From: Symbiodinium natans
Taxonomy: Eukaryota; Sar; Dinophyceae; Suessiales; Symbiodiniaceae
Length of the DNA: 64,000 nucleotides
Direction of reading: 5' to 3'
NCBI GenBank assembly: GCA_905221605.1
Contig: CAJNDS010002124.1
Location: 906,921-970,920, forward strand
The stretch's first letter is position 1, and every line of letters begins with the position of its first letter. Both the position numbers and the translations under genes were made by a program. A model generated the notes under the pieces. It was not told the DNA's origin. It was given only the letters and a program-made list of their open reading frames with translations, and did not search any database. Shown piece after piece: positions 40,353-50,473 of this stretch.

Positions 40353-40419
40353 GCGAGGCAGGAGCTGTTGGTGAGCCTGGCGAGGTTGGCGAGACTGGGC
40401 CCGAGGGCAAGGCGCGCGG
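40353..40419 (+). CDS. Collagen-like exon 3
   Basis: AAACGCAG, then a split glycine and GEAGAVGEPGEVGETGPEGK, unbroken Gly-X-Y with Glu in many X or Y positions. With a GC donor (GCAAGG at 40407) the exon is 54 nt, phase 1-1, the classic collagen unit; with the GT donor at 40420 it is 67 nt. CCCTAAA left and TTTAGGG right. Confidence 0.7.
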
Positions 40420-40714
40420 GTGAGACGTGGCTTCTAAGGTTTCGGGGGTTTCGGGTTTAGGGTTTAGGGTTTAGGGGTTTAGGGGTTTGGGATTTAGGGC
40501 TGAGGGTTAGGATTCTTAAGGTTTAGGGCTTGGGGTTGGAGGTGAGGGATAGGATTCTGAGTATTTGTTGGTTTTGGGGTTTAGGGTTTGGGGTTCACGG
40601 CTTGGGGTGGTGTGTTTTCGTTTAGAGGGTCTGGAGTGTTAAGAGTTTGGATGCGGAATTGTTTTTTGGTAGCCTTTCACTCTTTGGGGTAGGACTCAGC
40701 CACCGAAACGAGGA

Positions 40715-40815
40715 CACCCATGTGTTTTTCGGGTTACTATTTTTTATAGGGCGGGCCTGAATACTTATAGGGTACCCAAAAAGGGACCATCATGTTGAGG
40801 ACTGAGCACATGGTC
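40715..40815. mobile_element. Family E element
   Basis: Contains CCATGTGTTTTTCGGGTTA and GGTACCCAAAAAGGGACCAT, as in the copy at 9431. Confidence 0.5.
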
Positions 40816-41087
40816 ACATGATTGTCATTCTTAGAATACTTCAAATTGTAAGGAAAGATTCTTCCATACCCTTAATGTCCTTCAAGGGAACGCCCAAGGG
40901 GAATGTTGAGGTGCGGTTCAGGGTTTAGGGTTGAGGGAAGTAGGAATGCGCGTTTAGGGTTTATGGTGAATATTTCTTACAGTCTGAAGGGTTGGTCCTT
41001 CATATCGCATTGGTTCTGAAACGTTGCGAGTTTTGTCGGGCCCTGAACCCAACACCCTGAATCCTAAACGCCAAACCCTAAACTGCA

Positions 41088-41145
41088 TTCAAGAATGAAT
41101 CCGCGCACCCCGTTACCCCCATGGCCTGCTCAGTACATCTAGGGT
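41088..41145 (+). CDS. Candidate short exon
   Basis: Reads FKNESAHPVTPMACSVHLG after CCCTAAACTGCATTCAAG. TTTACGGG-type sequence on the right. Confidence 0.3.
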
Positions 41146-41273
41146 TTACGGGATTTCGTGGGTTTAAACCCTAAACCTTGTTTCCTAGGCCTGAAACTGA
41201 AACTTTAACTCAGCTTAAGCTTCCTCCCTAGGCGTAATCGAAGATCCCAAAAATCTGCAGGTTGGGGCTTATA

Positions 41274-41424
41274 CTTGAAGGTTCATGGTACTTACTAACC
41301 AATTATAACTGTACTTATAACCCTACTTATAATACCCCTAAAGGGCCTTATAGGGGTTATCCCAATTGTAAGTAGGGTTATAAGCCCAGTTATAATTGGT
41401 TAGTAAGTACCATGAACCTTCAAG
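41274..41424. mobile_element. Short element with perfect 37 bp terminal inverted repeats
   Basis: 41274-41310 (CTTGAAGGTTCATGGTACTT...) is the exact reverse complement of 41388-41424. The 77 bp centre is itself partly palindromic (ACCCTACTTATAA and TTGTAAGTAGGGTTATAA). No coding capacity. Confidence 0.9.
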
Positions 41425-41509
41425 TAGGGTTTTAAGCTTAGCCCCTATAGGCCTTATTGAGGATCCCAAGATTTTGAGGTTGGGGTTTGATGTTCAGGGT
41501 AATTTACTT

Positions 41510-41608
41510 ACTGTTACTTACCAGGGAAGGGGGGAATTAGGGCCTGTGTATACCCTTTAAGGGATTATGTAGGGTACCTCATTCCCTCATTCCCTACTAA
41601 CCAACAGT
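41510..41608. mobile_element. Second inverted-repeat element next to the first
   Basis: TTACTTACTGTTACTTACC on the left and CTAACCAACAGTAAGTAA on the right are inverted. Both this and the previous element follow a shared 40 bp motif (GATCCCAA...GAGGTTGGGGCTT, 41231-41272 and 41450-41490), so the unit is duplicated. Confidence 0.7.
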
Positions 41609-41689
41609 AAGTAACCCTAAACCCTAAGCCCTAAGCCCTAAGCCCTAAGCCCTAAACCCTAAACCCTAAACCCTGTTTGGGTTTGGGCG

Positions 41690-41763
41690 AAGCAAGCTGC
41701 TCCCTGTCATGGGGAGGAAGCGGATGTGGCTGGTTTCGCGACCGTGGGTGCCACGAGCTGCAA
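41690..41763 (+). CDS. Candidate exon
   Basis: Reads KQAAPCHGEEADVAGFATVG, then ATSCN; a donor-like GTGGGT at 41743 offers a shorter form. CCCTAAA on both sides. Confidence 0.4.
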
Positions 41764-42095
41764 CCTAAACCCCAAAACCCTAAACCCTAAATCCTAAACC
41801 CCAAACCCCAAACCCCAAACCCTAAACCCTAAACCCTAAACCCTAAACCCAGCCTCTGCCCCTCTGCTGTGCCACCCCCTGCTTGTGCAATCGCAGGAGT
41901 GGCCGGGAGGCCCAAAGCCGGTTTCAGTTCAAGGCCCCTAGAGGTGTCCAGGGTTTAGGGTTTGGGGTTATGGGTTTAGGGTTTAGGGTTTGGGGTTCAA
42001 GAGTGCTGGTTTTGCTTTGTTTAAAGTCAGAGTGTTTAGCATCTTCCAGCTTGGAAATTGCCAACTTGCCCGCTTATCAGTCCATTGCGCTCGCC

Positions 42096-42719
42096 ATGGC
42101 CGAGCGAACCATCCCTATTGCTGTGAACCTGCTGAGCGGTGAGCACGTCTGCGACATCGTGGCCGCACACACGTGGACCGTGCGCCGTGTCAAGGAGGCC
42201 ATTGATCACAAGTTGGATGGGGCCGGCACCTCCCCACTGACCAGGCGAGCCGTCAAGATGAACCTCTGCATCAAGGAGCAGCTGTTCCCGGATCGTGCCT
42301 TGCTCGGTGACGTGGTCGCAGCAAGCGCGGGTGTGGAGGTCTTGCAGACGACGCTCGTGGCAAGCGGAAGGTACGACGGCACCTACAAGGCCGAGGTCCC
42401 ATACAACGGGTCGTTTCTGTTTCAGATTTCGAGCTCCTCGGTGCAGATGCTACACGGCGAGATTTACCCAGAGGAGGCTTCGGAGATTCACTGGGACAAG
42501 GTGGACCCAAAGAAGTGTAGCTTCACCGTGTTCAAGAGGGGCACTTCGGAGTGGGCGCAGATTAAAACGCACAAGAAACATACGGATGAGGAGGGGCTCA
42601 GGGAGACTTTCGAAATTGAGTTCCTGGGTGATGAGAAAGAATATGGCTTCATTGGCAAATTTCAGCGCACCTATGAAGGTCCGTTGGGCATCGCAAGAGG
42701 CACCTGCATCGACGAATGA
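42096..42719 (+). CDS. Ubiquitin-like domain protein
   Basis: A 207-residue frame from the ATG in CGCCATGGCC to TGA. Residues 1-90 have a ubiquitin-like outline: IPIAVNLLSGEHVCDIVAAH, then TVRRVKEAIDHKL, then LFPDRALLGDV and VEVLQTTLVAS. After that, residues 91-207 form a second, beta-rich domain (GRYDGTYKAEVPYNG; FEIEFLGDEKEYGFIGKFQR) that I do not recognise. An upstream acceptor (CGCTTATCAG) lies 16 nt before the ATG. It has no internal telomere repeat and is by far the longest intact exon of region 2. The ubiquitin-like fold is inferred from pattern. Confidence 0.8.
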   Translation: MAERTIPIAVNLLSGEHVCDIVAAHTWTVRRVKEAIDHKLDGAGTSPLTRRAVKMNLCIKEQLFPDRALLGDVVAASAGVEVLQTTLVASGRYDGTYKAEVPYNGSFLFQISSSSVQMLHGEIYPEEASEIHWDKVDPKKCSFTVFKRGTSEWAQIKTHKKHTDEEGLRETFEIEFLGDEKEYGFIGKFQRTYEGPLGIARGTCIDE

Positions 42720-42837
42720 ATGGGCAGCGGAATCAGAAGCCCATTGAATCAAGGACAGCAAGCAAGGACAGTGGACAGGGGCTTGCAGCAGCAAAGGCAT
42801 GCGACTGGAAGACAAGAATGACAACCGCTCCTTCTCC

Positions 42838-42938
42838 AGGACCCGGAGTAGGCCCTTTTGTTAGGGTTGGGGTTCCCTTGCAAGCCACTTAAAACCAAAA
42901 AGGGCACCCTTATAATTCCTAGGTTACTCCTGGGTCTA
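42838..42938. mobile_element. Family B element in the 3' flank of the ubiquitin-like gene
   Basis: AGGACCCGGAGTAGGCCC on the left, AGGTTACTCCTGGGTCTAG on the right, with GGGTTCCCTTGCAA and AAAAAGGGCACCCTTATAA inside. Confidence 0.8.
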
Positions 42939-42939
42939 G

Positions 42940-43970
42940 TTCTACAAACCCTGACGCTCCCCCCCCCTCAATCCCACGAAAGCTAACCCTCGAACTCAAC
43001 CATACCTGGGGTCAACAAAAACCTTAAATAGGAGTCCTCGGAGCCTTAGGGTTAATAGGGAATGTAGCATTCGGAACCCGGGTAGCTACTTCCCATAGTT
43101 CAATTCCCGATTTAAGAACTCAGAAGTTCTTGTAAAGGGTGGGGTGGTTCGGGGAAGCCCATGCGGCCAGCTGGGCAGTGAAACCCTAAACCCTAAAAGG
43201 CGTAGCCGCTGCGTGTTGCGTTTGGCATTCCACACTCTTTTTTTGTCACAGGTACGGGTGCCCATAGGGTTTAGGGTAACCCTTTGCTGTTAGGGGAGCC
43301 TCGAAAGGCCTCAAAACGCTTTGCAAGCCCCGAGGCCGAATAAGGCTTAGTCAGGGGATGATGTTCTGTTGCGGTGACTTGGGACTTGGGGAACCAAATC
43401 TGGATCGGAGGGTGCAAGTTGCTTTTGTGCTCCTGGTTTTGAAGGGTTCTTTGTTTGAATCCTGCAAGTTAGAGCGTGGGGATTCGGGTGTCGGGTTGAT
43501 GGGATAGGGTGCTTGAAGTCTTAGAGTTCAGAGATATTTAAGTACTAAACCCTTAAACCCTTAAACCCTAAACCCTAAACCCTAGGTTTCGGGTTTTGTT
43601 TTGACCGCCGCCACCAAGGTCAGCTGGGAGGGGCGGGCGGCCTGTGCCTTGTGATCACGATTGCGACACAGCTGCAAGTCCGAGTCCAGGTTTTGGTTTT
43701 TAGGGTTTAGGGTTGGTGGTTTAGGGTTTAGGCTTTAGGGTTGAGGCATTTTAGGGCTTAGGCTTTAAGGTTATTGGGGCTTGGGGTGTTTGGCTTTCGG
43801 TTATTTGGGTGCAGGGCCCTTGTAGGGTTTCGGTTTTCGGCTTTTTGAGTTCTCGGTTATTTTTTTGGTTTTTTTTGGTTATTTGGGCTTGGGGATGTGG
43901 TTTCGCCTTTGGGAGAAATGTGTGAAAGCGCTGCGTCTTCCATGTCTGGAAACTAGCAGGACTCTCTTGC
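42940..43970. other. Repeat-rich stretch, one weak island
   Basis: Telomere-type variants and a non-repeat island at 43594-43690. The island is open on both strands (plus: TAATKVSWEGRAACAL; minus: LCRNRDHKAQAARPSQ). I could not choose a strand. Confidence 0.4.
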
Positions 43971-43973
43971 CCG

Positions 43974-44074
43974 AAGGGTCCATGTACCTATATAGTCTAT
44001 ACTTGGGCCCTAGAGCTACTATATGGGAACCCCTATAAGGCCCAAGTATATACTATATAGGTACATGGACCCTT
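43974..44074. mobile_element. Inverted-repeat element, family G
   Basis: AAGGGTCCATGTACCTATAT and ATATAGGTACATGGACCCTT are exact inverted ends; TATACTTGGGCC and GGCCCAAGTATA extend the arms to over 35 bp. A decayed copy begins at 54499. Confidence 0.9.
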
Positions 44075-44098
44075 AGGGTTGGTATGAAAAGGTGTCAG

Positions 44099-44180
44099 CA
44101 CTCAAGCCCGATGTCTGTCTCATGGCGACAAGGACTGGAACCTGCACCTGCACACCCTAGAACAGAAAATCCCAAACTAA
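44099..44180 (+). CDS. Candidate terminal exon
   Basis: After AAAGGTGTCAG the frame reads TQARCLSHGDKDWNLHLHTL, then EQKIPN and TAA. It lies directly downstream of a family G element rather than a telomere array. Product unknown. Confidence 0.5.
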
Positions 44181-44516
44181 GGCTCACCACGTAAACACCA
44201 AACCCGCAACCCAGAGCCCCAAACCCTATACACCCTCAAGCCCTTGTACCTTGAAATTCGTGAAAAGGTTTCAAAAGAAACTCCTCGAAACTTCCAACGA
44301 AAACTTCAACTTCCCCCGAACCCGAACCCTGAATACTTCAAGTAGACTCACTTAGGGGGTCCTGATTATCAGCGTGCCGTACAAAAGGGGCCCACCTTAA
44401 GCCCTAAACCCTGCACCCTGAACCCTACAAACCCGAAACCCGAAGCCCTAAACCCGAAACCCTAAACCCTAAACCCTAAACCCTAAACCCTAAACCCTTA
44501 TTCCATGTGGATCCAG

Positions 44517-44590
44517 CTCCTTCAAAGGGCATCGGGCTGCTCCCCAGGCTCGGAGGCTCTAAGAAGATGGCCAGAACTGACTTGAGGAGG
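44517..44590 (+). CDS. Candidate exon
   Basis: After GTGGATCCAG the frame reads PSKGIGLLPRLGGSKKMART, then DLRR. Basic. CCCTAAA left, TTTAGGG right. Confidence 0.4.
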
Positions 44591-44840
44591 GTTTAGGGTT
44601 TAGGGTTCAGGGTTCAGGGTTTAGGGTTTAGGGTTTAGGGTTTAGGTTTAGGGTTTAGGGTTTAGGGTTTAGGGTGTAGGGTGTAGGGTGTATGGTGTAG
44701 GGTTTAGGGTTTAGGGTTTAGGTTTTTTTCGTTTAGGGGGTTCAGGGTTGACTGGTTCAGGGTTATGATGAAGAAGAAGAATAATAAGATGAATATTATG
44801 ATGATGATGATGATGGTGGTGGTGGTGATGATCGTTGCAG

Positions 44841-45012
44841 AAGTGCCAAGCAACCGCTCATAGCACCCTAAACCCCAGTGCTTTGAAATTGAGCAACGCG
44901 TATGGCAGCATCGAAGACGCACATTTCTCTGGCACTGTCGCCCAGCCGGAAATACCCAAAACTCTCACGATCCCAAATGCCTCAACGTTCTGTTCTGAAC
45001 CGGAAGCCCCAC
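44841..45012 (+). CDS. Candidate exon
   Basis: Preceded by a GAT/GGT trinucleotide run and GATCGTTGCAG. Reads KCQATAHSTLNPSALKLSNA, then YGSIEDAHFSGTVAQPEIPK, then TLTIPNASTFCSEPEAP. The frame is open to a TAA at 45054. Looks like a disordered, extracellular-type segment. Product unknown. Confidence 0.5.
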
Positions 45013-45077
45013 AACCCACCCTGAAAACCCTACAGACCCGAAACCCGAAATCCTAAACCCTAATGTTGAACCCACAG

Positions 45078-45176
45078 ATCCCTGGAACTGCTCCCCCAAC
45101 GTCAGTGGGTCGCCCAGGCGGTGCTGGTTATTCTGTTGCAGAAGGTGTCGCCCAAGAACAAGGAGCAAGGCGCACC
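45078..45176 (+). CDS. Candidate exon
   Basis: After GAACCCACAG the frame reads IPGTAPPTSVGRPGGAGYSV, then AEGVAQEQGARRT. Pro/Gly-rich. Probably the same gene as the 44841 exon. Confidence 0.5.
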
Positions 45177-45655
45177 CCTAAAACCCTTTTAACCCTGGAG
45201 GAGTTTAGGGATTGAGGGGCTTGAGGGGTTAGGGTTTCGGGCTCAGGGTTAGGGTGTAATCAGAGGCTTTACAAGGCCTAAATAATTCCTAAAGCTGTGT
45301 ATGCTTGTGGGCTGGAAAGGGTAAACCGTTCCAGGGCCTGTGCTCTAGGAACCAAGGCACCCTATAAACCCTACACCCTCTCGCCCGAAGACTATTCTAT
45401 GCAAGTTTTTCTCGGGTCCTAAACCTCTAAACCCTGAACAACTGTCTTTTCTCAAGGGGTATTGGCAACTGGGTAGGCCTCTGTGAAATTTTATGCTTCC
45501 TCTATTGTGTTTAAGAGGAACATACTGAGGAACCTTTTTCAGAGGGTTTTCAGGGGTACTCTGGCAATGATATTGACCCTAAACCCTAAACCCTAAACCC
45601 TAAACCCTATACCCTAAACCCTAAACCCTAAACCCTAAACCCTAAACCCTAAACG

Positions 45656-45785
45656 GCTCTGGGCCCTGTGCTCAACTTCGAAATGACGGAAGGCCCGGGC
45701 GAGGAGGCGGCGCCCGAGGAAGAGGGCAACTATGAGGAGGGCTACGAGGGCGAAGCAGGCCGGCAGCTTGCTGAGGGGTCGGGGG
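45656..45785 (+). CDS. Acidic Glu/Gly/Tyr-rich exon
   Basis: Reads ALGPVLNFEMTEGPGEEAAP, then EEEGNYEEGYEGEAGRQLAE. Strongly coding composition. CCCTAAA left, and a G-run then TTTAGGG right. The exon at 46432 has the same bias and should belong to the same protein. A tubulin-like acidic tail was considered but the residues do not match. Confidence 0.6.
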
Positions 45786-46431
45786 GGGGGGGGTTGGGGT
45801 TTAGGGTTTAGGGTTTCGGGTTTGCGGTTTAGGGTTTAGGGTTTAGGGTTTAGGGTTTAGGGTTTAGGGTTTAGGGTTTAGGGTTTAGGGTTTGGGGCTC
45901 AGGGTATGGAGCTCGGGGCTCAGGGTTTAGGGCTACCTCGAGAAACTCTTCACCTTGAAAGCAGTAGCCTTGCTTACCCAAGAAATTCCGGAAGCTTCCC
46001 TTCTCCAAGCATTTAAGAAGAAAAGGTTTACACTACTGTTATTGGTGAGTGTATGTTTGGGTGTCCCAGCCCGAAAACCTGAACCCTCATATCGGTAACC
46101 CTAAACCCTCATTAAACTCCAGGCCCTAACTGTGTAAGCTCTTGGGTGGGCAGGACGAGGCCTGACGAGGCCCGAACTCCCTGAAGAACTCACAACAACT
46201 GACATCCTAAAGTCCTAAACTCTGTAGCCTACTGCATACCCTCATGTATGACATCCCTAAATCTTACACATAAAAAAACTCCACTTCCTAAGCATCAACC
46301 GCGTTTGATGCTACTAAGCATCCCGAACAAGGCACGGCAATTGGGGCCGGGGACCGTCTAGCTCCTGTAAAACCCGGCACCCCAAACCCGAAGCCCCAAA
46401 CCCCAAGCCCTAAACACAAACCCTGAATCAG

Positions 46432-46494
46432 ATCTCTCCCCTCGGAGGCTACGAAGAGGAGCAGTATCCGGAGGAAGCGCAGTAGTAAGTGCAG
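46432..46494 (+). CDS. Acidic terminal exon
   Basis: After CCTGAATCAG the frame reads ISPLGGYEEEQYPEEAQ and TAG, with Tyr-Glu-rich sequence like the 45656 exon. GTAAGT follows the TAG directly. Confidence 0.5.
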
Positions 46495-46953
46495 GAAGCA
46501 CTTCCACTGTTGTCCAGCCGGCTGCGGGGGCTCGAGTTTTGGGGGTTTAGGGTGTTGGGTTAACCAGCTTGGAGCCTTAAACATTTATGGACCTATGTCA
46601 CCCTATACAATCCTCATTAGCCACATAGAACCTGCAGAAATGTCACTATTAGCAACCCCCCCCCCCCAATCCGTCCCCCCAGCCGTCTGGCTTGTCTCAC
46701 GATATCTGGATGTACAGCCAGCATGGCATGACCTGAGCAAACCTCGCACTCCTTCAGCGTCCATGAGAGCCGATCTTACAAAAAAAGATGCGCTTAACTG
46801 CGCGCCGATACTTTATGCCCTAAACCCCCAAACCCCAAACCCTAAATCATCTTCTTATGGCTTTGCGCACGTGCTCAGAAGCCCTGAAACCTAAACAGCC
46901 CCGTTGCGCATCAAAGGACCTCGAGCCCCAAACACATTATGTAGAACTGCAGG

Positions 46954-47104
46954 GTGTCGGATGCAGCCTTTTTTCGCCACTATATGAACTCGTCTAAGCC
47001 TGGAGTGAGCTTCTTTTCCTTTCTCCCTTCCGGAGGCTCAGCCAGTAAGGAGGAATGCTATAGCCTCCTTCGTAGAGGGTATACCCGCAACAAAGCAAGA
47101 GGAG
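46954..47104 (+). CDS. Candidate exon
   Basis: After GAACTGCAG the frame reads VSDAAFFRHYMNSSKPGVSF, then FSFLPSGGSASKEECYSLLR, then RGYTRNKARG, before running into the C-rich minisatellite. The coding part should end near 47105. Confidence 0.4.
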
Positions 47105-47124
47105 CCTACCCAAAAACTCCGAAC

Positions 47125-47300
47125 CCCCCCCAAAACCCCCCAAAACCCCCCAAAACCCCCCAAAACCCCCCAAAACCACCCAAAACCCCGCAAAACCCCC
47201 CAAAACCCACCAAACCCCCCCAAAACCCCCCAAAACCCCCCAAAACCCCCCAAAACCCCCCAAAACCCCCCAAAACCCCCCAAAACCCCCCAAAGCCCAG
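47125..47300. repeat. CCCCCCAAAA minisatellite
   Basis: About 16 units of an 11 bp CAAAACCCCCC repeat. It keeps frames open on both strands (Pro-Lys-Pro on plus, Gly-Phe-Trp on minus); these are not genes. Confidence 0.95.
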
Positions 47301-47399
47301 CACCCCCCAAAATCCCTCCAAAATCCTTCCACAACCCCCAAACCTCCTTACAACCCCCATCAGCAACTTCAGCAGCACTAAGATGCCGAGGCTGCTAGA

Positions 47400-47615
47400 A
47401 ATAGGGTTTAGGGTTTAGGGGTTTAGGGGTTTAGGGGCTTAGGGGCTTCGGGGTTTGGGGGTTTAGGGGTTTAGGGGTTTAGGGGTTTGGGGGTTTGGGG
47501 GTTTAGGGGTTTAGGGGTTTGGGGGTTTAGGGGTTTAGGGGTTTAGGGGTTTGGGGGTTTAGGGGTTTGGGGGGTTTAGGGGTTTAGGGATTTAGGGGTT
47601 TAATTAGGGTTTAGG
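47400..47615 (+). repeat. TTTAGGGG variant array
   Basis: About 25 units of an octamer with an extra G compared with TTTAGGG, including TTTGGGGG variants. Confidence 0.95.
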
Positions 47616-47862
47616 GGCCTTTCATGCAAGCTCGTTTTGTTTCGTGGTGCTCTGACACTGTGTGTATACCCTCCTAGCCAGTAGAACCTTGCTCCCGACT
47701 CACAGGGTTTATAATCGTGCTCACAGGGTTCATGGGGTTCATAGGGTTCATGGGCGGTTTAGGGTTTCGGGTTTAGGGTTTAGGGTTGTCCATGGGGTTT
47801 ACAGGGTCTCTAGGGGTCATTATAGAGTTCGGGTTCAGGGTGCCTAGGAAGCCCTGCTTGCA

Positions 47863-47945
47863 ATGAAGGCAGCAGAGGCTCTCGGGAAAGATGGCTGCTG
47901 CCTCAGCTGCAGCGACAAGGACGGCCCGGGAGATTCTGAAGTCTT
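47863..47945 (+). CDS. Candidate exon, Cys-rich
   Basis: Reads MKAAEALGKDGCCLSCSDKD, then GPGDSEVF from an ATG. TTTAGGG on the right. Product unknown. Confidence 0.4.
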
Positions 47946-48424
47946 TAGGGTTTAGGGTTTAGGGTTTAGGGTTTAGGGTTTAGGGCGGGAGATTCTTGGG
48001 GTTTAGGGTTTAGGGTTCAGGGTTTCGGGTGCAGGGTTTCCCTACTTTCCCTACTGGTTCAGAGTAGGGAATCAGGCTACATCATCCCTTCCAGGGTGCT
48101 TAGTATACAAAGGGGTATCAGGTTCATTCACTATTAAACCCTAAACCCTAAAACCCTAAAAACCTAAAGCCCTAAAACCCTAAAACCCCAAAACCCCTAG
48201 ACACAAATCCCTACAGCCTAAGCCCTAGTTTAGGTTTAGGGCTCCTTATGCACTGAACGACCCCATGAAGACCCTAAGCCCGAAAGCCTGATTTGGGTTC
48301 AGGGTTTAGGGTCGAGGGGTTGAAGCCCTAAACCCTAAGTCCTAAACCCTAAACCCCAAACCCTAAACCCTAAACCCTAAACTCTAAACCATAAACCCTA
48401 AACCCTAGGGGTTTCGGGGCTTCG

Positions 48425-48950
48425 GGGCACGCGCTGCTGGGAGGTCGCGCGTTGGCAGCTCCTGGGGCTCCAGGGCCTGCTCTTAAGCTCTGTGGTCGGG
48501 GTCCCCGGGTGTTTGGGCGGGCGGGGGGGGGGGGGGGGGATGAGGGTTTAGTGTTTAGGGTTTAGGGTTCGCATGTGTCTGCGTGTTTTTTTTCATTGGG
48601 TGCGAGGAGTGGCGGGTTAGGGTTTCGGCGTGGGGGGGGCTTGGGGTTTTGGAATGGGGGCTGGTGGCAGCTTGACTTGGGAGACTTTTTCGGTCGAAGA
48701 CTTCGGGGTTCAGGGTTTGGGGAAGGGGGGCGGCTTTTGGCGGGTGGGCTTGGCGTTTTGCAGGCGTGGAGGATTTGGTGTTTGGGAGGGGGGGGGGGGG
48801 GGGCGGAGGTTGGGGCCATGGGGTTTCAGATGGAGGTGGGCTTTGAGGGTTTTAGAGGGGTTAGGGGTTAAAAGCATTGTGGCTTTGGCAGTTGTGCGGG
48901 TTTAGGGTATAGGGTTGAGAGTTTCAGGCGGCTTTGCGGGTTTGGTTTGG
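48425..48950. other. G-rich stretch with homopolymer runs
   Basis: Contains two long G-runs (about 48522-48539 and 48787-48803) and Gly-rich open frames on plus that match repeat-derived sequence. A small island at 48428-48490 may be an exon, but its frame is uncertain. Confidence 0.4.
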
Positions 48951-49135
48951 GGGTTCAGGCCTTACCCTAAACCCTCAACACCTTCAGGCTTTAGGGTTTG
49001 TTTCTCAAGACTATACAAGGTATATATATATATATAGGGGTTATATAGGGGAATAAGATTAAGGGTCTCTTCTAGGGGTCCCTCCTTATACCCCTGAAGT
49101 TTCCAGGGGTGCAGGGAAGGGCCGAATAACCTCAG

Positions 49136-49210
49136 TCGCCATGATCCAAGATTTGGAGATGAGGTGCGCCTCCCACTGCGACTTCGTGCCCCCAGCATGT
49201 GGGCTTTCAG
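49136..49210 (+). CDS. Candidate exon
   Basis: After CCGAATAACCTCAG the frame reads AMIQDLEMRCASHCDFVPPA, then CGLS. Three Cys. Product unknown. Confidence 0.45.
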
Positions 49211-49214
49211 GGGT

Positions 49215-50470
49215 TGGGCTCCACCTTAAAATTAAATCCTAAACCCTAAGCCCTAAATCCTAACCCCTTGAATCACCATCTGGTGGTCATAGGGTCCATA
49301 TTCTTGCTGGGCTGGAGAACCCAGACCCTAAACCTCTAAGTTGAGTGGGGCGGCGTAGGGTCCCTTTACCCTAAAGCCTAAGTCCTAAAACACCCTAAAC
49401 CCTGAAGCCCTAACCTGCCTAAGCTTTAAAAACTCCAAAGTTTTAGAGCCCTAAACCCTTAATCCCTCCACCCTAACCCCGAAACACTTCGGGCTTAGGG
49501 CTTAGAATGTCAATCCCAAAGGCTTACAGTAGGATCTAGAGCTTCGGGCTTCGCGCACGATTGAGGGTTAGGCGTTTCGGCTTCGAGCTTCGGGGTTTGG
49601 AATCTAGGCGTGTCTTGGAGGCTTGGGTTTAGGGTCTAGAGGGTTAAAAGTCATCAGCCAGGCTCCGCTTGACATTGCTTACGAACCTAACTCTTGACAC
49701 GGCGGGGGCCCTGCCTCCGAAGGAGAAGTGTGGTTTGGGGGTGACGGTTTAGGGTTTAGGGTTCAGGGTTTAGGGTTTAGGGTTTAGGGTTTAGGGGTTA
49801 TTCTCCCCCAGAACTCCAGAATTGAGGTTTAGGGTTCAGGTGAGGTCTGAAGATCCACATGATCAGGCAACGATGACGACTCGGAATTGGGCTCTCACAA
49901 GCAAAACCCTAAACCCTAGCGCCCACACCCCAAACACTCCTAAGTCACCTGGGTAGCAGCCTGGGCGGCAGTTGGACCGCAAGTAAAGTTAACCCAGCAG
50001 GTCTGTAAGTACCCCAGAGGAAATTCACGATGTGCATACAGCTCCAATCATCCTTAAACCATGTTCTCAACTACTGTAGGGGTTAAGGTGTAGGGTTTAG
50101 GGCTTTGGGTCCATTACCCTAAGCCCTACTAAACCCCAAACCCTCAACCCAAAAAGCCTGAGGTCTAGAGTTTACCCGCAAACCCAAGGAACCCTTGAGG
50201 GTCAGTAACCCTAAACCCTCAATCCCAAACCCTCAAACTCAAAGATCCCTGGGGTTTAGGGTTTAGGGCTTAGGGCTTGCGGTAGGGTTTGGGGTCAGTA
50301 GCCCTAAACCCTAAACCCCCAAACCCTCAAACCCCCCCAAACCTCCCAAAAACCCTGAGGTACCATCACCATCGGCCTTACGGCTTAGGGTTTAGGGTTT
50401 AGGGTCAGTAGCCCTAAACCCTAAACCCTAAACCCTAAACCCCCAAACCCCCAAACCCCCCCAAAAACCC
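49215..50470. other. Repeat-rich stretch without a firm gene
   Basis: Telomere-type variants and small islands (49675-49735, 49870-49910, 49930-50060). One (ATMTTRNWALTSKT after CACATGATCAG) is a weak exon candidate. Confidence 0.35.
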
Positions 50471-50473
50471 TGA

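Noticed and set aside
45656-46494. Tubulin C-terminal tail
   Set aside because: The acidic Tyr/Glu/Gly bias is similar, but the residues and the preceding sequence do not match alpha- or beta-tubulin ends.
46994-47418. Gly/Phe/Trp-rich minus-strand protein and Pro/Lys-rich plus-strand protein
   Set aside because: The CAAAACCCCCC minisatellite lacks stops in several frames on both strands; only the first 50 plus-strand codons look like real protein.
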